A DNA stretch of 64,000 bases from Caproicibacterium amylolyticum (GCF_014467055.1 NZ_CP060696.1:2542001-2606000), one strand, 5' to 3'. Numbered from the stretch's first letter, positions 45,242 to 53,271 are shown. A program made the numbers and translations. The notes: generated by a model not told the origin, from the sequence alone.

Positions 45242-46692
45242 GCTGCCTTTTCTCCTTTTTTCGTCTTGTGAATTTTTTGTTTGAGCATCCCGCAGTATTT
45301 TTTCCAGAACTGCATAACTGCTTCGGACGGCCGCTTATCGTACTTGTCCTGTATCTGCACCGGTTCAAAGTTTTTGGGGCTGATTTCCGCTGTGATGAAA
45401 GGCACATCCGGCTCCGCTTTCCGGCGGATAAACAAGATAATGCTGCTGCTTTCGGCGTACCTGCCTATGTACGTTCCCACGCAGTGGTGCATTTCTCTGC
45501 CCTCCCGCGTCAGCTCGTAAGGCGTTTGCGGCAGCTTTACGAGATATTCACTGTTTTCGTATTCAAACAACTGTTTCCGCTTTTGATATAATTCTTTAAA
45601 AATATTAATTTGCTTTGCATTTTCTTTTTCATAAACCTGCTCTGCAAACCTATCGTGCATTTTTGAAAAGTCTTTCGGATACTTGACTTCTTTCCTGGTG
45701 ATGTCGTATCCTAATTTGCGTGCGTTTTCTATGTAATCCGCCCAGTCATTCAGCCGGTTCATTTCTATTCCGGCTTTTTTCAAATAGCTAATAACGTTCA
45801 GCGGATTTTCAAATTCTTCGATTCGCTCAACTTTCCACGTGTTGTTTATACCTGCCTCACGCAGTGCAGCAACCTCTTTGTCTGAAAATGCTTCTCTTGA
45901 TTTATCCCGCAAATGCTTTAAAACCTCAAGTTCGTTCGCGCTTACATCCATTGCGCGCATTACTTTCAGTTCGTGCTTTGTGACGCCCAGTGCCGCGGTT
46001 GGCGTTTTCGCGAAAGGAGAAACGAATGAATGCTGGCCGCAATATTCGCAGGAATCTACTACCAACCGTATAAGCCCGCATTTTGCCAACAGTTCAAGTG
46101 CCGGGTGCCCTCGGTATTCATTCAAATATCTCTCCACTGAAAACTGGTAGATTTTGCTGTTCGTAATTGCGTTTTTGGCAAATTCAGGCAAGCCGCTGTG
46201 TTCGTACCGCGTTCCTGCCAGGGCTTTTTTCAGACCATATGGGCATACAACATCATTCTCAACATAGCAGTTGTATCTATCAATTCTTTCCCATCTCCAT
46301 TCTGGTTCTCTGCCGAAGCCGTGATAGATATGCCCAAACATTTTCGTGGTGTACGCTGCGCCGATAGATATCATCTGCCTTATGTTTTCAGTGATTTCCA
46401 GCTCCGGCGCATGATTTTTATAGTCCTTGCTGTGCTGCAATCTTGCAGTGCATTGGTGAATTAAGATGCCGTCTGCTGCCCTTTCTGCGTACTGTATCAT
46501 TTCGCCGTCTGTCATCCTCGTTGCGCGTCCGGCCATTTTCAGCCTTGCGTTACTGTGGCAGTGCGGACATTTTACAATGATTTCGTTTAACTGCTTTCCC
46601 TTTTCTGCTGTGCCTGGAATTTTAATCTCAACCTCTTGCTGACAGTGTGAGCAGAAGCATTGCAGCTTTCCACCCGCCCGCTTGTAATACAT
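45238..46692 (-). CDS. PcfJ-like protein
   Basis: 484 residues. The N-terminal zinc-ribbon CFCSHCQQE ... CPHCHSN, then the PcfJ domain with EGREMHHCVGTYIGRYAES, IILFIRRKAEPDVPFITAEI and IQDKYDKRPSEAVMQFW. PcfJ is known from the conjugative plasmid pCF10, and similar proteins occur in prophages. It is coupled to DUF3102 by a 4-nt overlap. Confidence 0.85.
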   Translation of the reverse strand: MYYKRAGGKLQCFCSHCQQEVEIKIPGTAEKGKQLNEIIVKCPHCHSNARLKMAGRATRMTDGEMIQYAERAADGILIHQCTARLQHSKDYKNHAPELEITENIRQMISIGAAYTTKMFGHIYHGFGREPEWRWERIDRYNCYVENDVVCPYGLKKALAGTRYEHSGLPEFAKNAITNSKIYQFSVERYLNEYRGHPALELLAKCGLIRLVVDSCEYCGQHSFVSPFAKTPTAALGVTKHELKVMRAMDVSANELEVLKHLRDKSREAFSDKEVAALREAGINNTWKVERIEEFENPLNVISYLKKAGIEMNRLNDWADYIENARKLGYDITRKEVKYPKDFSKMHDRFAEQVYEKENAKQINIFKELYQKRKQLFEYENSEYLVKLPQTPYELTREGREMHHCVGTYIGRYAESSSIILFIRRKAEPDVPFITAEISPKNFEPVQIQDKYDKRPSEAVMQFWKKYCGMLKQKIHKTKKGEKAA

Positions 46693-46695
46693 ATA

Positions 46696-47262
46696 TCAGC
46701 TGCGTTCAAGTGCAATATTCAGCACAAATTTTTTGACATATTCCGGCGTTTCATGCGCTTCCGCCATCACAGTATCCAAATACATCTGACTGCTGTAATA
46801 AGTATCGTATGAATTTCTGCTTCTGCTGTTCATGTGAAATTCTCTGTGAGCATCCTTTACCTTCAGCTCAAAACTAAGAATCGCGTAAGCGGTAAGCCGC
46901 CCCTTGGCATCCCCAAAATATTTCTGCGCTTCCGTGCTGTCCGTATTTGCTATGGCCAGCATGGGTGTTCTTCTGTCCTCTGGCAAATTGTAAATCAACG
47001 AGTCCGTCCACCTTGTGCAAAGCACATCATAAGTGTAATAGCGGTCGCTTTCCCTATCACAGAAAATATAAAATGCCGGCTTCCGTTCGGCCGCTGTGAA
47101 AAGCGTTGCTTTTAAAATCCACCTGTTCTTTACCTGCCACGGCGCAGCAGTAATGATAAATTCAACACGCTGCGGGTCTGCAAAGGGCAGATTTTTAACG
47201 GCCTTCTTTGTGCAGTATTGGGCGGGTATCTTCAGCAAATCAGCTTTTGTTATTCTGCTCAT
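46696..47262 (-). CDS. PcfJ-associated phage protein, unknown
   Basis: 188 residues: KIPAQYCTKKAVKNLPFADP, FYIFCDRESDRYYTYDVLC. It lies between the PcfJ-like and PcfK-like genes with 3-14 nt spacing, so the three form one unit. No domain recognised. Confidence 0.75.
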   Translation of the reverse strand: MSRITKADLLKIPAQYCTKKAVKNLPFADPQRVEFIITAAPWQVKNRWILKATLFTAAERKPAFYIFCDRESDRYYTYDVLCTRWTDSLIYNLPEDRRTPMLAIANTDSTEAQKYFGDAKGRLTAYAILSFELKVKDAHREFHMNSRSRNSYDTYYSSQMYLDTVMAEAHETPEYVKKFVLNIALERS

Positions 47263-47276
47263 GAGTTTTCACCACC

Positions 47277-47666
47277 TTACAACAAATCTTCCAGATGGAT
47301 GATCTGGCCGTCCGGCTTGTCCACCACCTGCGGAATTTCTGCATCCTGATGCTCTTCCTCTTCGTGCCAATGGTGGCATACTTTCATTTCAAACTGCACA
47401 GTCGAACCCGGCACATAAAACTCAACGGCGCGCTTGTACACTTCCAAATCCGAAATGCTGCTTTTTACGCCCTGCATAATGGTTTCGCAGCAATCTCCAA
47501 GCGTCTTATCCATGTCCAAAACTTCCTGTGCAAACCATTCCTCTTTGCAGAATCCGCACAGTGCTTTGTACACCGGCTGAATGACTGCGGAGGCATACTG
47601 CCCAATCTTGTTCTGCTTACTTTCCTGCTTCAATTTTCCCTGTGCCTGCTTTGTAATTTCACTCAT
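47277..47666 (-). CDS. PcfK-like protein
   Basis: 129 residues: IGQYASAVIQPVYKALCGFC, TLGDCCETIMQGVKSSISDL, EVYKRAVEFYVPGSTVQFEM. This resembles PcfK and accompanies the PcfJ-like protein. The C-terminus is acidic (HHWHEEEEHQDAE). Confidence 0.75.
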   Translation of the reverse strand: MSEITKQAQGKLKQESKQNKIGQYASAVIQPVYKALCGFCKEEWFAQEVLDMDKTLGDCCETIMQGVKSSISDLEVYKRAVEFYVPGSTVQFEMKVCHHWHEEEEHQDAEIPQVVDKPDGQIIHLEDLL

Positions 47667-47708
47667 GATTTTTGTCCTCCTAAAAATCGTAAACGTTTGG
47701 GATTATGG

Positions 47709-48149
47709 CTAATCCACAATCACTTCACGGAACGTCCAGCCCTGTGGCCGAGCGTATTTGTCTATAAACAACCGACGGCGGTACACATAGCTTTGCTGGA
47801 GCCGCCGGATTGCCTTGCTTTTTACTTCCACTATTTCCGTTAAGCCGTTTTTGTACGTCAATACAAAATCCGGTGTGTACTCTGCCTTGTGCAGCTTCAA
47901 GCCGCAGTATTCTGACGGCGGCAGCAACAGGAAGGTTTTATGCACCTCGCAGTCAACAATCTGGCCGCTGTGGATTTTCGGCCAAACCTCGCTGTAATAG
48001 AAATTTGCTTCTGCCTGACTGTCAAAGCCCTCCGGCAGGCGGCGCTTGCAGTGCGTCCTGCGGGTTTCCTGCTGTCGCCGCTGTGCCATTTGCTTTTCCA
48101 GTTCTGCCCTCACCACCGGACCCAAGCAGTCCAAATTATCAATGTGCAT
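47709..48149 (-). CDS. DUF1064 nuclease-like protein
   Basis: 146 residues from ATG 48149. FDSQAEANFYYSEVWPKIHS, then YTPDFVLTYKNGLTEIVEVK (D, then ExK) is a PD-(D/E)XK-type nuclease core found in DUF1064 phage proteins, possibly structure-specific. It overlaps the preceding gene by 11 nt. Confidence 0.82.
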   Translation of the reverse strand: MHIDNLDCLGPVVRAELEKQMAQRRQQETRRTHCKRRLPEGFDSQAEANFYYSEVWPKIHSGQIVDCEVHKTFLLLPPSEYCGLKLHKAEYTPDFVLTYKNGLTEIVEVKSKAIRRLQQSYVYRRRLFIDKYARPQGWTFREVIVD

Positions 48150-48303
48150 TGCCTGACTCCTGCTCTTGGATAAACCGGCGGCCGGCAGCATCAAAGCGGT
48201 CTGTAAAGTTTGTCCACGCTTCCAGCGGATCACTGCCAACTGTATTTGGAATAGCCTCGTTAAAAGCCTTGTACATGATTACCATCAATTCATTTTTTGT
48301 CAT
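48139..48303 (-). CDS. small phage protein, unknown
   Basis: 54 residues from ATG 48303: MTKNELMVIMYKAFNEAIPN, WTNFTDRFDAAGRRFI. It directly follows the Rep gene. The longer in-frame ORF runs back through Rep sequence and is not used. Confidence 0.65.
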   Translation of the reverse strand: MTKNELMVIMYKAFNEAIPNTVGSDPLEAWTNFTDRFDAAGRRFIQEQESGNAH

Positions 48304-48304
48304 T

Positions 48305-49033
48305 TCAACACCTTCGCTTTTCCTGCAACTGCACCATGCTGTAAAACTGATACTCAAACCCGAATATTTCACCGTCCACGGTCTTTTCCTGTTCCAAATA
48401 GTAGCCTTTGAGCGGTTTGGGCTTTTTCTTCCAACTATTTCTGCCTACCACTCTTTTTATGATTTTGGGCTTACGCAAGTTCCGGCTGCTGTTCCAACGG
48501 CGCTTGAAAGGAGATTTCCCGCTACGAAAAGTTTTGCTTGTCTGTTTTATCAGGTAGGATGCCAACTGCGCATACTGCCCGCTGCTGTCCAGTGCTTTTA
48601 TGCTAACTGCCCCATATTTCCACAGTTCACTGACTATCTGCACATCGAACTTTGGAATAACTGCGTGAAAATGCACCGCTCCACGTTCTCCAACCTCGGC
48701 CACTACTATGTACCGCAATTCCTGCCCTGCAGCACGGAATGACTTGCGAAGTGCTTTCCAATACTTTTCCAAAATCCCGGGAATCTTCTGAACATCGGGG
48801 CGAAGTTCTTTTTTGAATGTTATGGTCAGGTACAAATCACCCGCCGCAAAATTCTCGTTAATCAGCCTGCGCAGTTTCATTCTTGCATGACGTTCATTCA
48901 CGCGTTCCTGCTCTTTTGGAGTTGGCCTGTAATTTTTCTGCCGTGGGATGCCCAGCCTGTGATATCTGGCCGTGTAATATTTGCGCGTTTCCATTACCCT
49001 GCCCGCCCGGCAGATCTCTTCCACATAAGGCAC
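48305..49033 (-). CDS. HUH rolling-circle replication initiator-like protein
   Basis: 242 residues. Motif 1 is DLYLTITFKKELRP, motif 2 GAVHFHAVIPKF (the HFH metal-binding HUH-type triplet), and motif 3 YAQLASYLIKQTSK with catalytic Tyr. HUH enzymes nick one strand at an origin to start rolling-circle replication, as P2 gpA does. No primase, helicase or polymerase gene is visible, so this is the likely replication initiator. GTG 49033 has AGGAG 8 nt upstream. Confidence 0.82.
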   Translation of the reverse strand: MPYVEEICRAGRVMETRKYYTARYHRLGIPRQKNYRPTPKEQERVNERHARMKLRRLINENFAAGDLYLTITFKKELRPDVQKIPGILEKYWKALRKSFRAAGQELRYIVVAEVGERGAVHFHAVIPKFDVQIVSELWKYGAVSIKALDSSGQYAQLASYLIKQTSKTFRSGKSPFKRRWNSSRNLRKPKIIKRVVGRNSWKKKPKPLKGYYLEQEKTVDGEIFGFEYQFYSMVQLQEKRRC

Positions 49034-49133
49034 CTTTCACACTCCTGTACTTTTCAACATTCTGCCCCTTGATGGTCGATAACTTAATACCTTTAACAAG
49101 ATAGGCAAGGCGGGTTTTCCCCCGTCAAAAATA

Positions 49134-49162
49134 TTGATTATTTGCGCCCTGCGTGGTATACT
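49134..49162 (+). promoter_or_regulatory. promoter of a candidate antisense RNA
   Basis: TTGATT (49134-49139), 17-nt spacer, TATACT (49157-49162), pointing against the leftward phage operon. Confidence 0.65.
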
Positions 49163-49168
49163 ATATAT

Positions 49169-49238
49169 ATGTATAGAAGTTTTACCGCGTAAGGCTTGGC
49201 GGCTGGGTGTTTGCATCACTCAGCCGCCGCTTTTTTAT
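49169..49238 (+). ncRNA. candidate short RNA antisense to the rep leader
   Basis: About 70 nt from a predicted start 7 nt after the -10 box to a strong terminator. The terminator stem GGCGGCTGGGTG (49198-49209) pairs with CACTCAGCCGCC (49217-49228) and is followed by T6. The transcript would be antisense to the operon mRNA between the 49,235-49,450 gene and the HUH rep gene. Start site not mapped. Confidence 0.55.
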
Positions 49239-49450
49239 GTCCATATGGCATCCCACGGTTCCGCCGGAGCCAACCCCGCCCTTTGCACCTGTTTGCGCGG
49301 CTTTGCCACCTGCGCGGGTGTCTGCCGTTTGGTGCAACCCGGACCGGTAGGACAGCCTCGCGGGTGTCCGGTCAGTAGGCAATACTCGCACTGGATGACA
49401 CCGCGCGCCGCGTGGAAGCCGCACCCGGTACATCCTTTTTCATTTCTCAT
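49235..49450 (-). CDS. small cysteine-rich phage protein
   Basis: 71 residues with CTGCGFHAARGVIQCEYCLL, TGHPRGCPTGPGC, a pattern of paired cysteines suggesting zinc binding. Similar short proteins are common in Clostridia phages. Function unknown. Confidence 0.75.
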   Translation of the reverse strand: MRNEKGCTGCGFHAARGVIQCEYCLLTGHPRGCPTGPGCTKRQTPAQVAKPRKQVQRAGLAPAEPWDAIWT

Positions 49451-49548
49451 GGCTTTTCACTCTTTCCGTTGAAAACTCTGTTGAATCTGTTAACAAACCG
49501 CAATATCATGTACTTGCTATTTTAAAATTGTGAATATATTGTGATTTG

Positions 49549-49752
49549 CTAAATCAGATGCCCGGCGCGGCCACGGTGTACGACTTTGCTTTTTTCGGCC
49601 CAATACAACGCCTGCCCACAATGCCCCGCGGCGTTGCTGACCTCTTGCTCCATCACAAAATATGCATTGAGCACAGCCACATTATTCGTATCCGCTGCCG
49701 CTTCCAACGCTGTGTTCAGTTGGTGTAGGGCTTCGATTACTTTCTTGTCCAT
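49549..49752 (-). CDS. small helical phage protein, unknown
   Basis: 67 residues from ATG 49752 (GGTGGAGGAAAG upstream): KKVIEALHQLNTALEAAADT, VMEQEVSNAAGHCGQALYWA. No family assigned. Confidence 0.7.
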   Translation of the reverse strand: MDKKVIEALHQLNTALEAAADTNNVAVLNAYFVMEQEVSNAAGHCGQALYWAEKSKVVHRGRAGHLI

Positions 49753-49811
49753 CAGCTTTCCTCCACCTGTTGCGATTTCTCTTTTCCTGCTGTAAAATAT
49801 TGGTGATAAAT

Positions 49812-50141
49812 ATTGGCTCCTTGAAGCAGCATCCCCGCCCGAAAGGGGGTGATTGCCTTCTTCTTTTTTTTCTTTCGCGAAACTTCCCCTGATGCTTTTC
49901 CTGAGCGCTTGAGAATTGCTATGGAAAATCAAAACATAGACAACAAAACTCTTTCAACGCGATCAAATGTTTCGCTTATTACTGTTCAACGGTGGCTGCG
50001 TGGAATGTATGAGCCACGTCATGCAACCCTTCCCAAAATTGCAAACGTGCTCAACGTTTCCACCGATTATCTCTGCTGCATAGAGGACTAGTCCTTAATG
50101 CACTGACATACAATTCGGGGATGCTGCTTCAAGGAGCCAAT
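49812..50141. repeat. 26-bp perfect inverted repeats enclosing an XRE gene
   Basis: 49,812-49,837 (ATTGGCTCCTTGAAGCAGCA then TCCCCG) is exactly repeated as its reverse complement at 50,116-50,141. The 278 bp between hold one small HTH gene on the plus strand, opposite the surrounding genes. It could be an invertible segment, a mobile cassette or a large hairpin. Confidence 0.8.
49849..50091 (+). CDS. small XRE-family regulator inside the inverted repeat
   Basis: 80 residues from GTG 49849, or 57 from ATG 49921. AMENQNIDNKTLSTRSNVSL and ITVQRWLRGMYEPRHATLPK, ANVLNVSTDYLCCIE form a Cro/C1-type HTH. A coding T8 run (49,864-49,871) lies near the 5' end, so the later ATG may be the true start. 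Right before its stop is the right repeat arm. Confidence 0.7.
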   Translation: MIAFFFFFFRETSPDAFPERLRIAMENQNIDNKTLSTRSNVSLITVQRWLRGMYEPRHATLPKIANVLNVSTDYLCCIED

Positions 50142-50188
50142 TTTTTATGCTTCTTTTAAACGTTAATATCGGCCAATGTCTGGCGCAG

Positions 50189-50527
50189 TCATGGGGTAGG
50201 CTCCTTGTGCAAAATTTCTCGGCCACAGTTAGGACAAAACTTATAAATTGCCAAGTCTGATGGACGCAGATCAAAGCCACAATGGCCACAACTGTAACGA
50301 TTTGACTGACCTCTGTATTTTGCTTTAATTACCTTTGGATGTACTGGAACGCTCTTGCGTACCTCGTAGCGCAGGCGGTTCAGCGCCTTATCATAGGCTT
50401 CGCAAAATTCTGGTGTCTTTGCATCAATATCAATATCTTCTCCTGCGGCCAGCATTTCGAAAAATTCGACTGCATCAAGTCCTGAACACATTAGTCCTCC
50501 GTTGCTCAAATCAAGCACCATGTTCAT
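50189..50527 (-). CDS. phage protein with C-terminal zinc ribbon
   Basis: 112 residues from ATG 50527. N-terminal half: LDAVEFFEMLAAGEDIDIDA. C-terminal half: YSCGHCGFDLRPSDL and FCPNCGREIL, a two-knuckle zinc ribbon. Overlaps the gene before it. Function unknown. Confidence 0.75.
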   Translation of the reverse strand: MNMVLDLSNGGLMCSGLDAVEFFEMLAAGEDIDIDAKTPEFCEAYDKALNRLRYEVRKSVPVHPKVIKAKYRGQSNRYSCGHCGFDLRPSDLAIYKFCPNCGREILHKEPTP

Positions 50528-50813
50528 CTCCTTCCGGTTTTCTGACCACTTCAACATAGTCCTGCTGAGCATCGGCAATTAGATCTTGCAGCTGACTCGC
50601 GGCGGCGAACAGCCTTTGTGACTGCAGCCAATCCACACTGCCAGCGCTGGCGGATTTAATGGCGATGCGCCGCGCCGCCTGCAGGTGCTGTATATAAGAT
50701 TGTGCCAATGCTTGTCCCTCCTTGTCCTCTATGTACTCACATATCCCGCAATAGGTAGCAGCAACCGTCATTAAGGCCGCCGACCATGCGAACACAACGA
50801 TTAACGCTTCCAC
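50511..50813 (-). CDS. small membrane protein, phage
   Basis: 100 residues with an N-terminal TM segment (LIVVFAWSAALMTVAATYCG) and a helical remainder. Unknown. Confidence 0.65.
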   Translation of the reverse strand: MEALIVVFAWSAALMTVAATYCGICEYIEDKEGQALAQSYIQHLQAARRIAIKSASAGSVDWLQSQRLFAAASQLQDLIADAQQDYVEVVRKPEGDEHGA

Positions 50814-50831
50814 TACTATTCCTCCAGTGTG

Positions 50832-51110
50832 TTACCTGCACACTATTGTGATTCCGCGTTTCTGTAATTCAGAATTCTCAATTACGACTTTCATTATGGT
50901 TTTGACTCCTCCGTATGGCGCAAGCGTCCTCTTTTTCGCTTCCAATATTCCGTCACAATAGCAGTGATTTTCTATTAACATGAGCTTCACTTTGACTTGC
51001 TCCCCGTAGCGTCCGGCAAATTCTAGTCTCCGATGGATAGTGCTCTGCGAGTACACTACCTTTCGCGCTGGCGGCAGCTGTATCCCATAATCAGCCGCCA
51101 AATCGTACAT
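50832..51110 (-). CDS. phage protein, unknown
   Basis: 92 residues from ATG 51110: MYDLAADYGIQLPPARKVVY, SQSTIHRRLEFAG, then VKLMLIENHCYCDGI. A longer frame to 51,245 overlaps the small gene at 51,128-51,241, so the shorter start is preferred. Unknown function. Confidence 0.6.
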   Translation of the reverse strand: MYDLAADYGIQLPPARKVVYSQSTIHRRLEFAGRYGEQVKVKLMLIENHCYCDGILEAKKRTLAPYGGVKTIMKVVIENSELQKRGITIVCR

Positions 51111-51127
51111 TTGCTGCTTTCGGCATT

Positions 51128-51241
51128 TTAACTTATACAATGCTTGTCCCTCCGGGCTATGCCGGAGAGGATAACCCACGCATACGCGGCACCCAATGCG
51201 GCATGGCCTATACAGTAATAAATGAGCTGTTCCAGCGTCAT
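51128..51241 (-). CDS. very small membrane protein
   Basis: 37 residues: MTLEQLIYYCIGHAALGAAY then AWVILSGIARRDKHCIS, with one TM segment. Its ATG overlaps the preceding stop as ATGA, which supports translation. No family known. Confidence 0.55.
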   Translation of the reverse strand: MTLEQLIYYCIGHAALGAAYAWVILSGIARRDKHCIS

Positions 51242-51540
51242 TCACTTCCTCCTCTCAACAAATCCACTATTTTGTACGTTCCCGGGGCAATTGCGCTGTC
51301 ATGCGTGGATATGTACTCCGACATCTGTTCCGATGCATTCCGCATGATGGCATCAACGACGGCCTTTCGTTCTTCCTCTGGCATCAGCTGGCGGCACTCT
51401 ACTTCATGGACAACCCATTTCCCGGTTTTCGGATCTTTTTGCAGGTCTACCACACGTTCTGTCATGGGTTTTGGCTCACCACCATGCGTTTTATCAATAA
51501 AGGACGAACTTAGCGTCCAACGTTCTGTTTTGCGTGCCAT
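51238..51540 (-). CDS. phage protein, unknown
   Basis: 100 residues from ATG 51540: ARKTERWTLSSSFIDKTHGG, EVECRQLMPEEERKAVVDAI. Soluble. No family assigned. Confidence 0.65.
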   Translation of the reverse strand: MARKTERWTLSSSFIDKTHGGEPKPMTERVVDLQKDPKTGKWVVHEVECRQLMPEEERKAVVDAIMRNASEQMSEYISTHDSAIAPGTYKIVDLLRGGSE

Positions 51541-51594
51541 GCGTATCACCTCTTTTTATGCTATGCTGTCTGGCTGTTTTCGGTGCCCGCTGTG

Positions 51595-51750
51595 TCAGGC
51601 GGGCTGCTTTTCGGGCTGCTGCGCTTCTTTTTCTCTCATGTGTTCATAGGCCATGAGCACTCCGCGCATATAGCCTTCGATGTATTCTTTTCCTGACTCT
51701 GGCATTTTGGTAAAAGCGATTGCTGCACGTTCTTTAATACTTTTTGTCAT
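51595..51750 (-). CDS. small phage protein, first of the leftward operon
   Basis: 51 residues: MTKSIKERAAIAFTKMPESG, KEYIEGYMRGVLMAYEHM. It lies just after the leftward early promoter (51,783-51,811). Possibly an early regulator; unknown. Confidence 0.6.
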   Translation of the reverse strand: MTKSIKERAAIAFTKMPESGKEYIEGYMRGVLMAYEHMREKEAQQPEKQPA

Positions 51751-51782
51751 ACTGTGTCACCTCTTTTCTGTCCTCTGTACAA

Positions 51783-51850
51783 ATAATACCGTACTAAGTC
51801 CAGAATGTCAATACTTTTTTCTTGACTTAGTACAATTTTGTTGCTATTAT
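51783..51850. promoter_or_regulatory. divergent early/lysogenic promoters with mirrored operators
   Basis: Leftward: TTGACA (51811-51806) and TATTAT (51788-51783), spacer 17. Rightward: TTGACT (51822-51827) and TATTAT (51845-51850), spacer 17. The 10-mer GTACTAAGTC (51791-51800) is mirrored exactly by GACTTAGTAC (51824-51833), one within each promoter. This is a cI-type genetic switch. Confidence 0.85.
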
Positions 51851-51869
51851 GAGTGCAGGAGGTGAAAGC

Positions 51870-52253
51870 ATGAATGAACGTATAAAAGAATTGCGTAAGG
51901 CTTTAAACCTTACGCAAGATGATTTTGCTAAACGCTTAGGAATTACCGGAGGCGGTGTGTCAAAGCTAGAAAATGGAACACGCAATATCACAGAACAAAT
52001 GGTTCTGTCCATATGCCGAGAATTCAACGTATCTCACGCTTGGCTGGTTGATGGTGTTGGAGATATGTTCCTCGACGATGATATGGCAACGACTGCAGTG
52101 TTTGACCGCATTATGGCCGGAGAAAATGAAACGGCGAAGGCTGTGTTCAAAGCCTTCGCCAAGTTGGACGATTCCGAGTGGGAAACGCTGTATAAAGTTA
52201 TCACCGAAGTAAGCAAGAATCTTTCCGGACAAAAAGAAAACGCCGACAAATAA
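51870..52253 (+). CDS. cI-like XRE repressor
   Basis: 127 residues from ATG 51870 with AGGAGGTGA upstream. N-terminal HTH IKELRKALNLTQDDFAKRLG and GGGVSKLENGTRN. The C-terminal part is short (KAFAKLDDSEWETLYKVITE) and has no LexA-type peptidase domain, so induction would not be by RecA self-cleavage. It presumably binds the mirrored operators just upstream. Confidence 0.88.
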   Translation: MNERIKELRKALNLTQDDFAKRLGITGGGVSKLENGTRNITEQMVLSICREFNVSHAWLVDGVGDMFLDDDMATTAVFDRIMAGENETAKAVFKAFAKLDDSEWETLYKVITEVSKNLSGQKENADK

Positions 52254-52265
52254 TGTCGGCGTTTT
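52237..52265 (+). terminator. terminator of the repressor gene
   Basis: AAAACGCCGACA (52237-52248) pairs with TGTCGGCGTTTT (52254-52265), followed by T-rich sequence. The loop contains the stop codon. Confidence 0.85.
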
Positions 52266-52270
52266 TTATT

Positions 52271-52387
52271 TCAATTCTTATGTGACAGATACGATACCAG
52301 TTCTAAAATACGTATGAGTTTTCTTTCCTCCTGTATCTGTTCAATAAGGTTTATGATTTCTTCTCTAATTTCTGCTTCGCTTGTCAT
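52271..52387 (-). CDS. very small helical phage protein
   Basis: 38 residues: MTSEAEIREEIINLIEQIQE, ILELVSYLSHKN. It is antisense to the end of the repressor terminator region. Comparable short helical ORFs are frequent beside phage repressors. Confidence 0.5.
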   Translation of the reverse strand: MTSEAEIREEIINLIEQIQEERKLIRILELVSYLSHKN

Positions 52388-52667
52388 GCTGCGGCACCTC
52401 CACTAAGTCCCGCACGATGCTTCCACGAAATTCCTTACTGCTAATAATAGAACTATTATTCGTGCAATGCAATACTTTCGTGCAGAATTTTTTGAAAGGT
52501 TTTTAGCAGTGTCCCAAATTTGGGACTTTGCTAAAATATTTTAACTTTCGTTAAAAAATTTGCTGTGCAAAGCACCGAAAATGTAATTATTAGTATTGTG
52601 TTGTAGATATTTGCATTTTTCTGTGGTACAATTTTTACATACTATAACATGAGAGGAAGAATTCACA

Positions 52668-52844
52668 ATGAAATGTCCAAAATGCGGCAGCGAAGACTTG
52701 CAGATTATCAACGAAGTTAAAGGAAAAGGTGTAAGCGGCTTGAAGGTTTGTCTTTTCGGCATTTGCGGATTGTGCGGTGCTGGAAAAACAAAGAACGAAC
52801 AATTTTGGGTATGCAAGAGCTGCGGACATAAGTTCAAAGCATGA
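52668..52844 (+). CDS. small zinc-ribbon protein
   Basis: 58 residues with MKCPKCGSED and WVCKSCGHKF forming a CxxC...CxxC zinc ribbon around a hydrophobic middle (LKVCLFGICGLCGAGK). GAGAGGAAG is upstream. Its TGA overlaps the next ATG (ATGA). Confidence 0.7.
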   Translation: MKCPKCGSEDLQIINEVKGKGVSGLKVCLFGICGLCGAGKTKNEQFWVCKSCGHKFKA

Positions 52845-53197
52845 TTGATAAGCACACTCGCCGTTGGATTAAATCAATGGAATGGTTTGCGAAATACTGG
52901 GGCTGCCATCAAATGCCTGAACGAAGTTTTTTTATTGGTTCCTACCAGTTTCCGCTGTGTGCCAGATGCACGGGGATTTTGTTCGGAGAAATCGCGGGGT
53001 TGTTGCTGTCGTTCTTTATCCCTTTCTTCTGGCCCATACTGCTGTTAATCCTCCCCATGCTAGTTGACGGATTAACGCAACTGTGGGGATGGCGAACATC
53101 CAACAATCTTTTGCGACTAATTACTGGTCTACTTGGCGGATATGTAATAATCAGCCTGTTGGCATTCTCAGCAAAATCAATTTACAGTTTACTATAA
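52841..53197 (+). CDS. DUF2085-like membrane protein
   Basis: 118 residues. CHQMPERSFFIGSYQFPLCA with RCTGI, the DUF2085 signature, then hydrophobic segments (GLLLSFFIPFFWPILLLILP, LITGLLGGYVIISLLAF). Function unknown. Coupled to the zinc-ribbon gene. A lysogenic-conversion gene is possible. Confidence 0.75.
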   Translation: MIDKHTRRWIKSMEWFAKYWGCHQMPERSFFIGSYQFPLCARCTGILFGEIAGLLLSFFIPFFWPILLLILPMLVDGLTQLWGWRTSNNLLRLITGLLGGYVIISLLAFSAKSIYSLL

Positions 53198-53271
53198 ATC
53201 AGGCGTTTGGTAATTGGCAACGACACTCGACTTCGTTGCTTCTGTTCTATTAAATCCAAGGGGGATTCATT

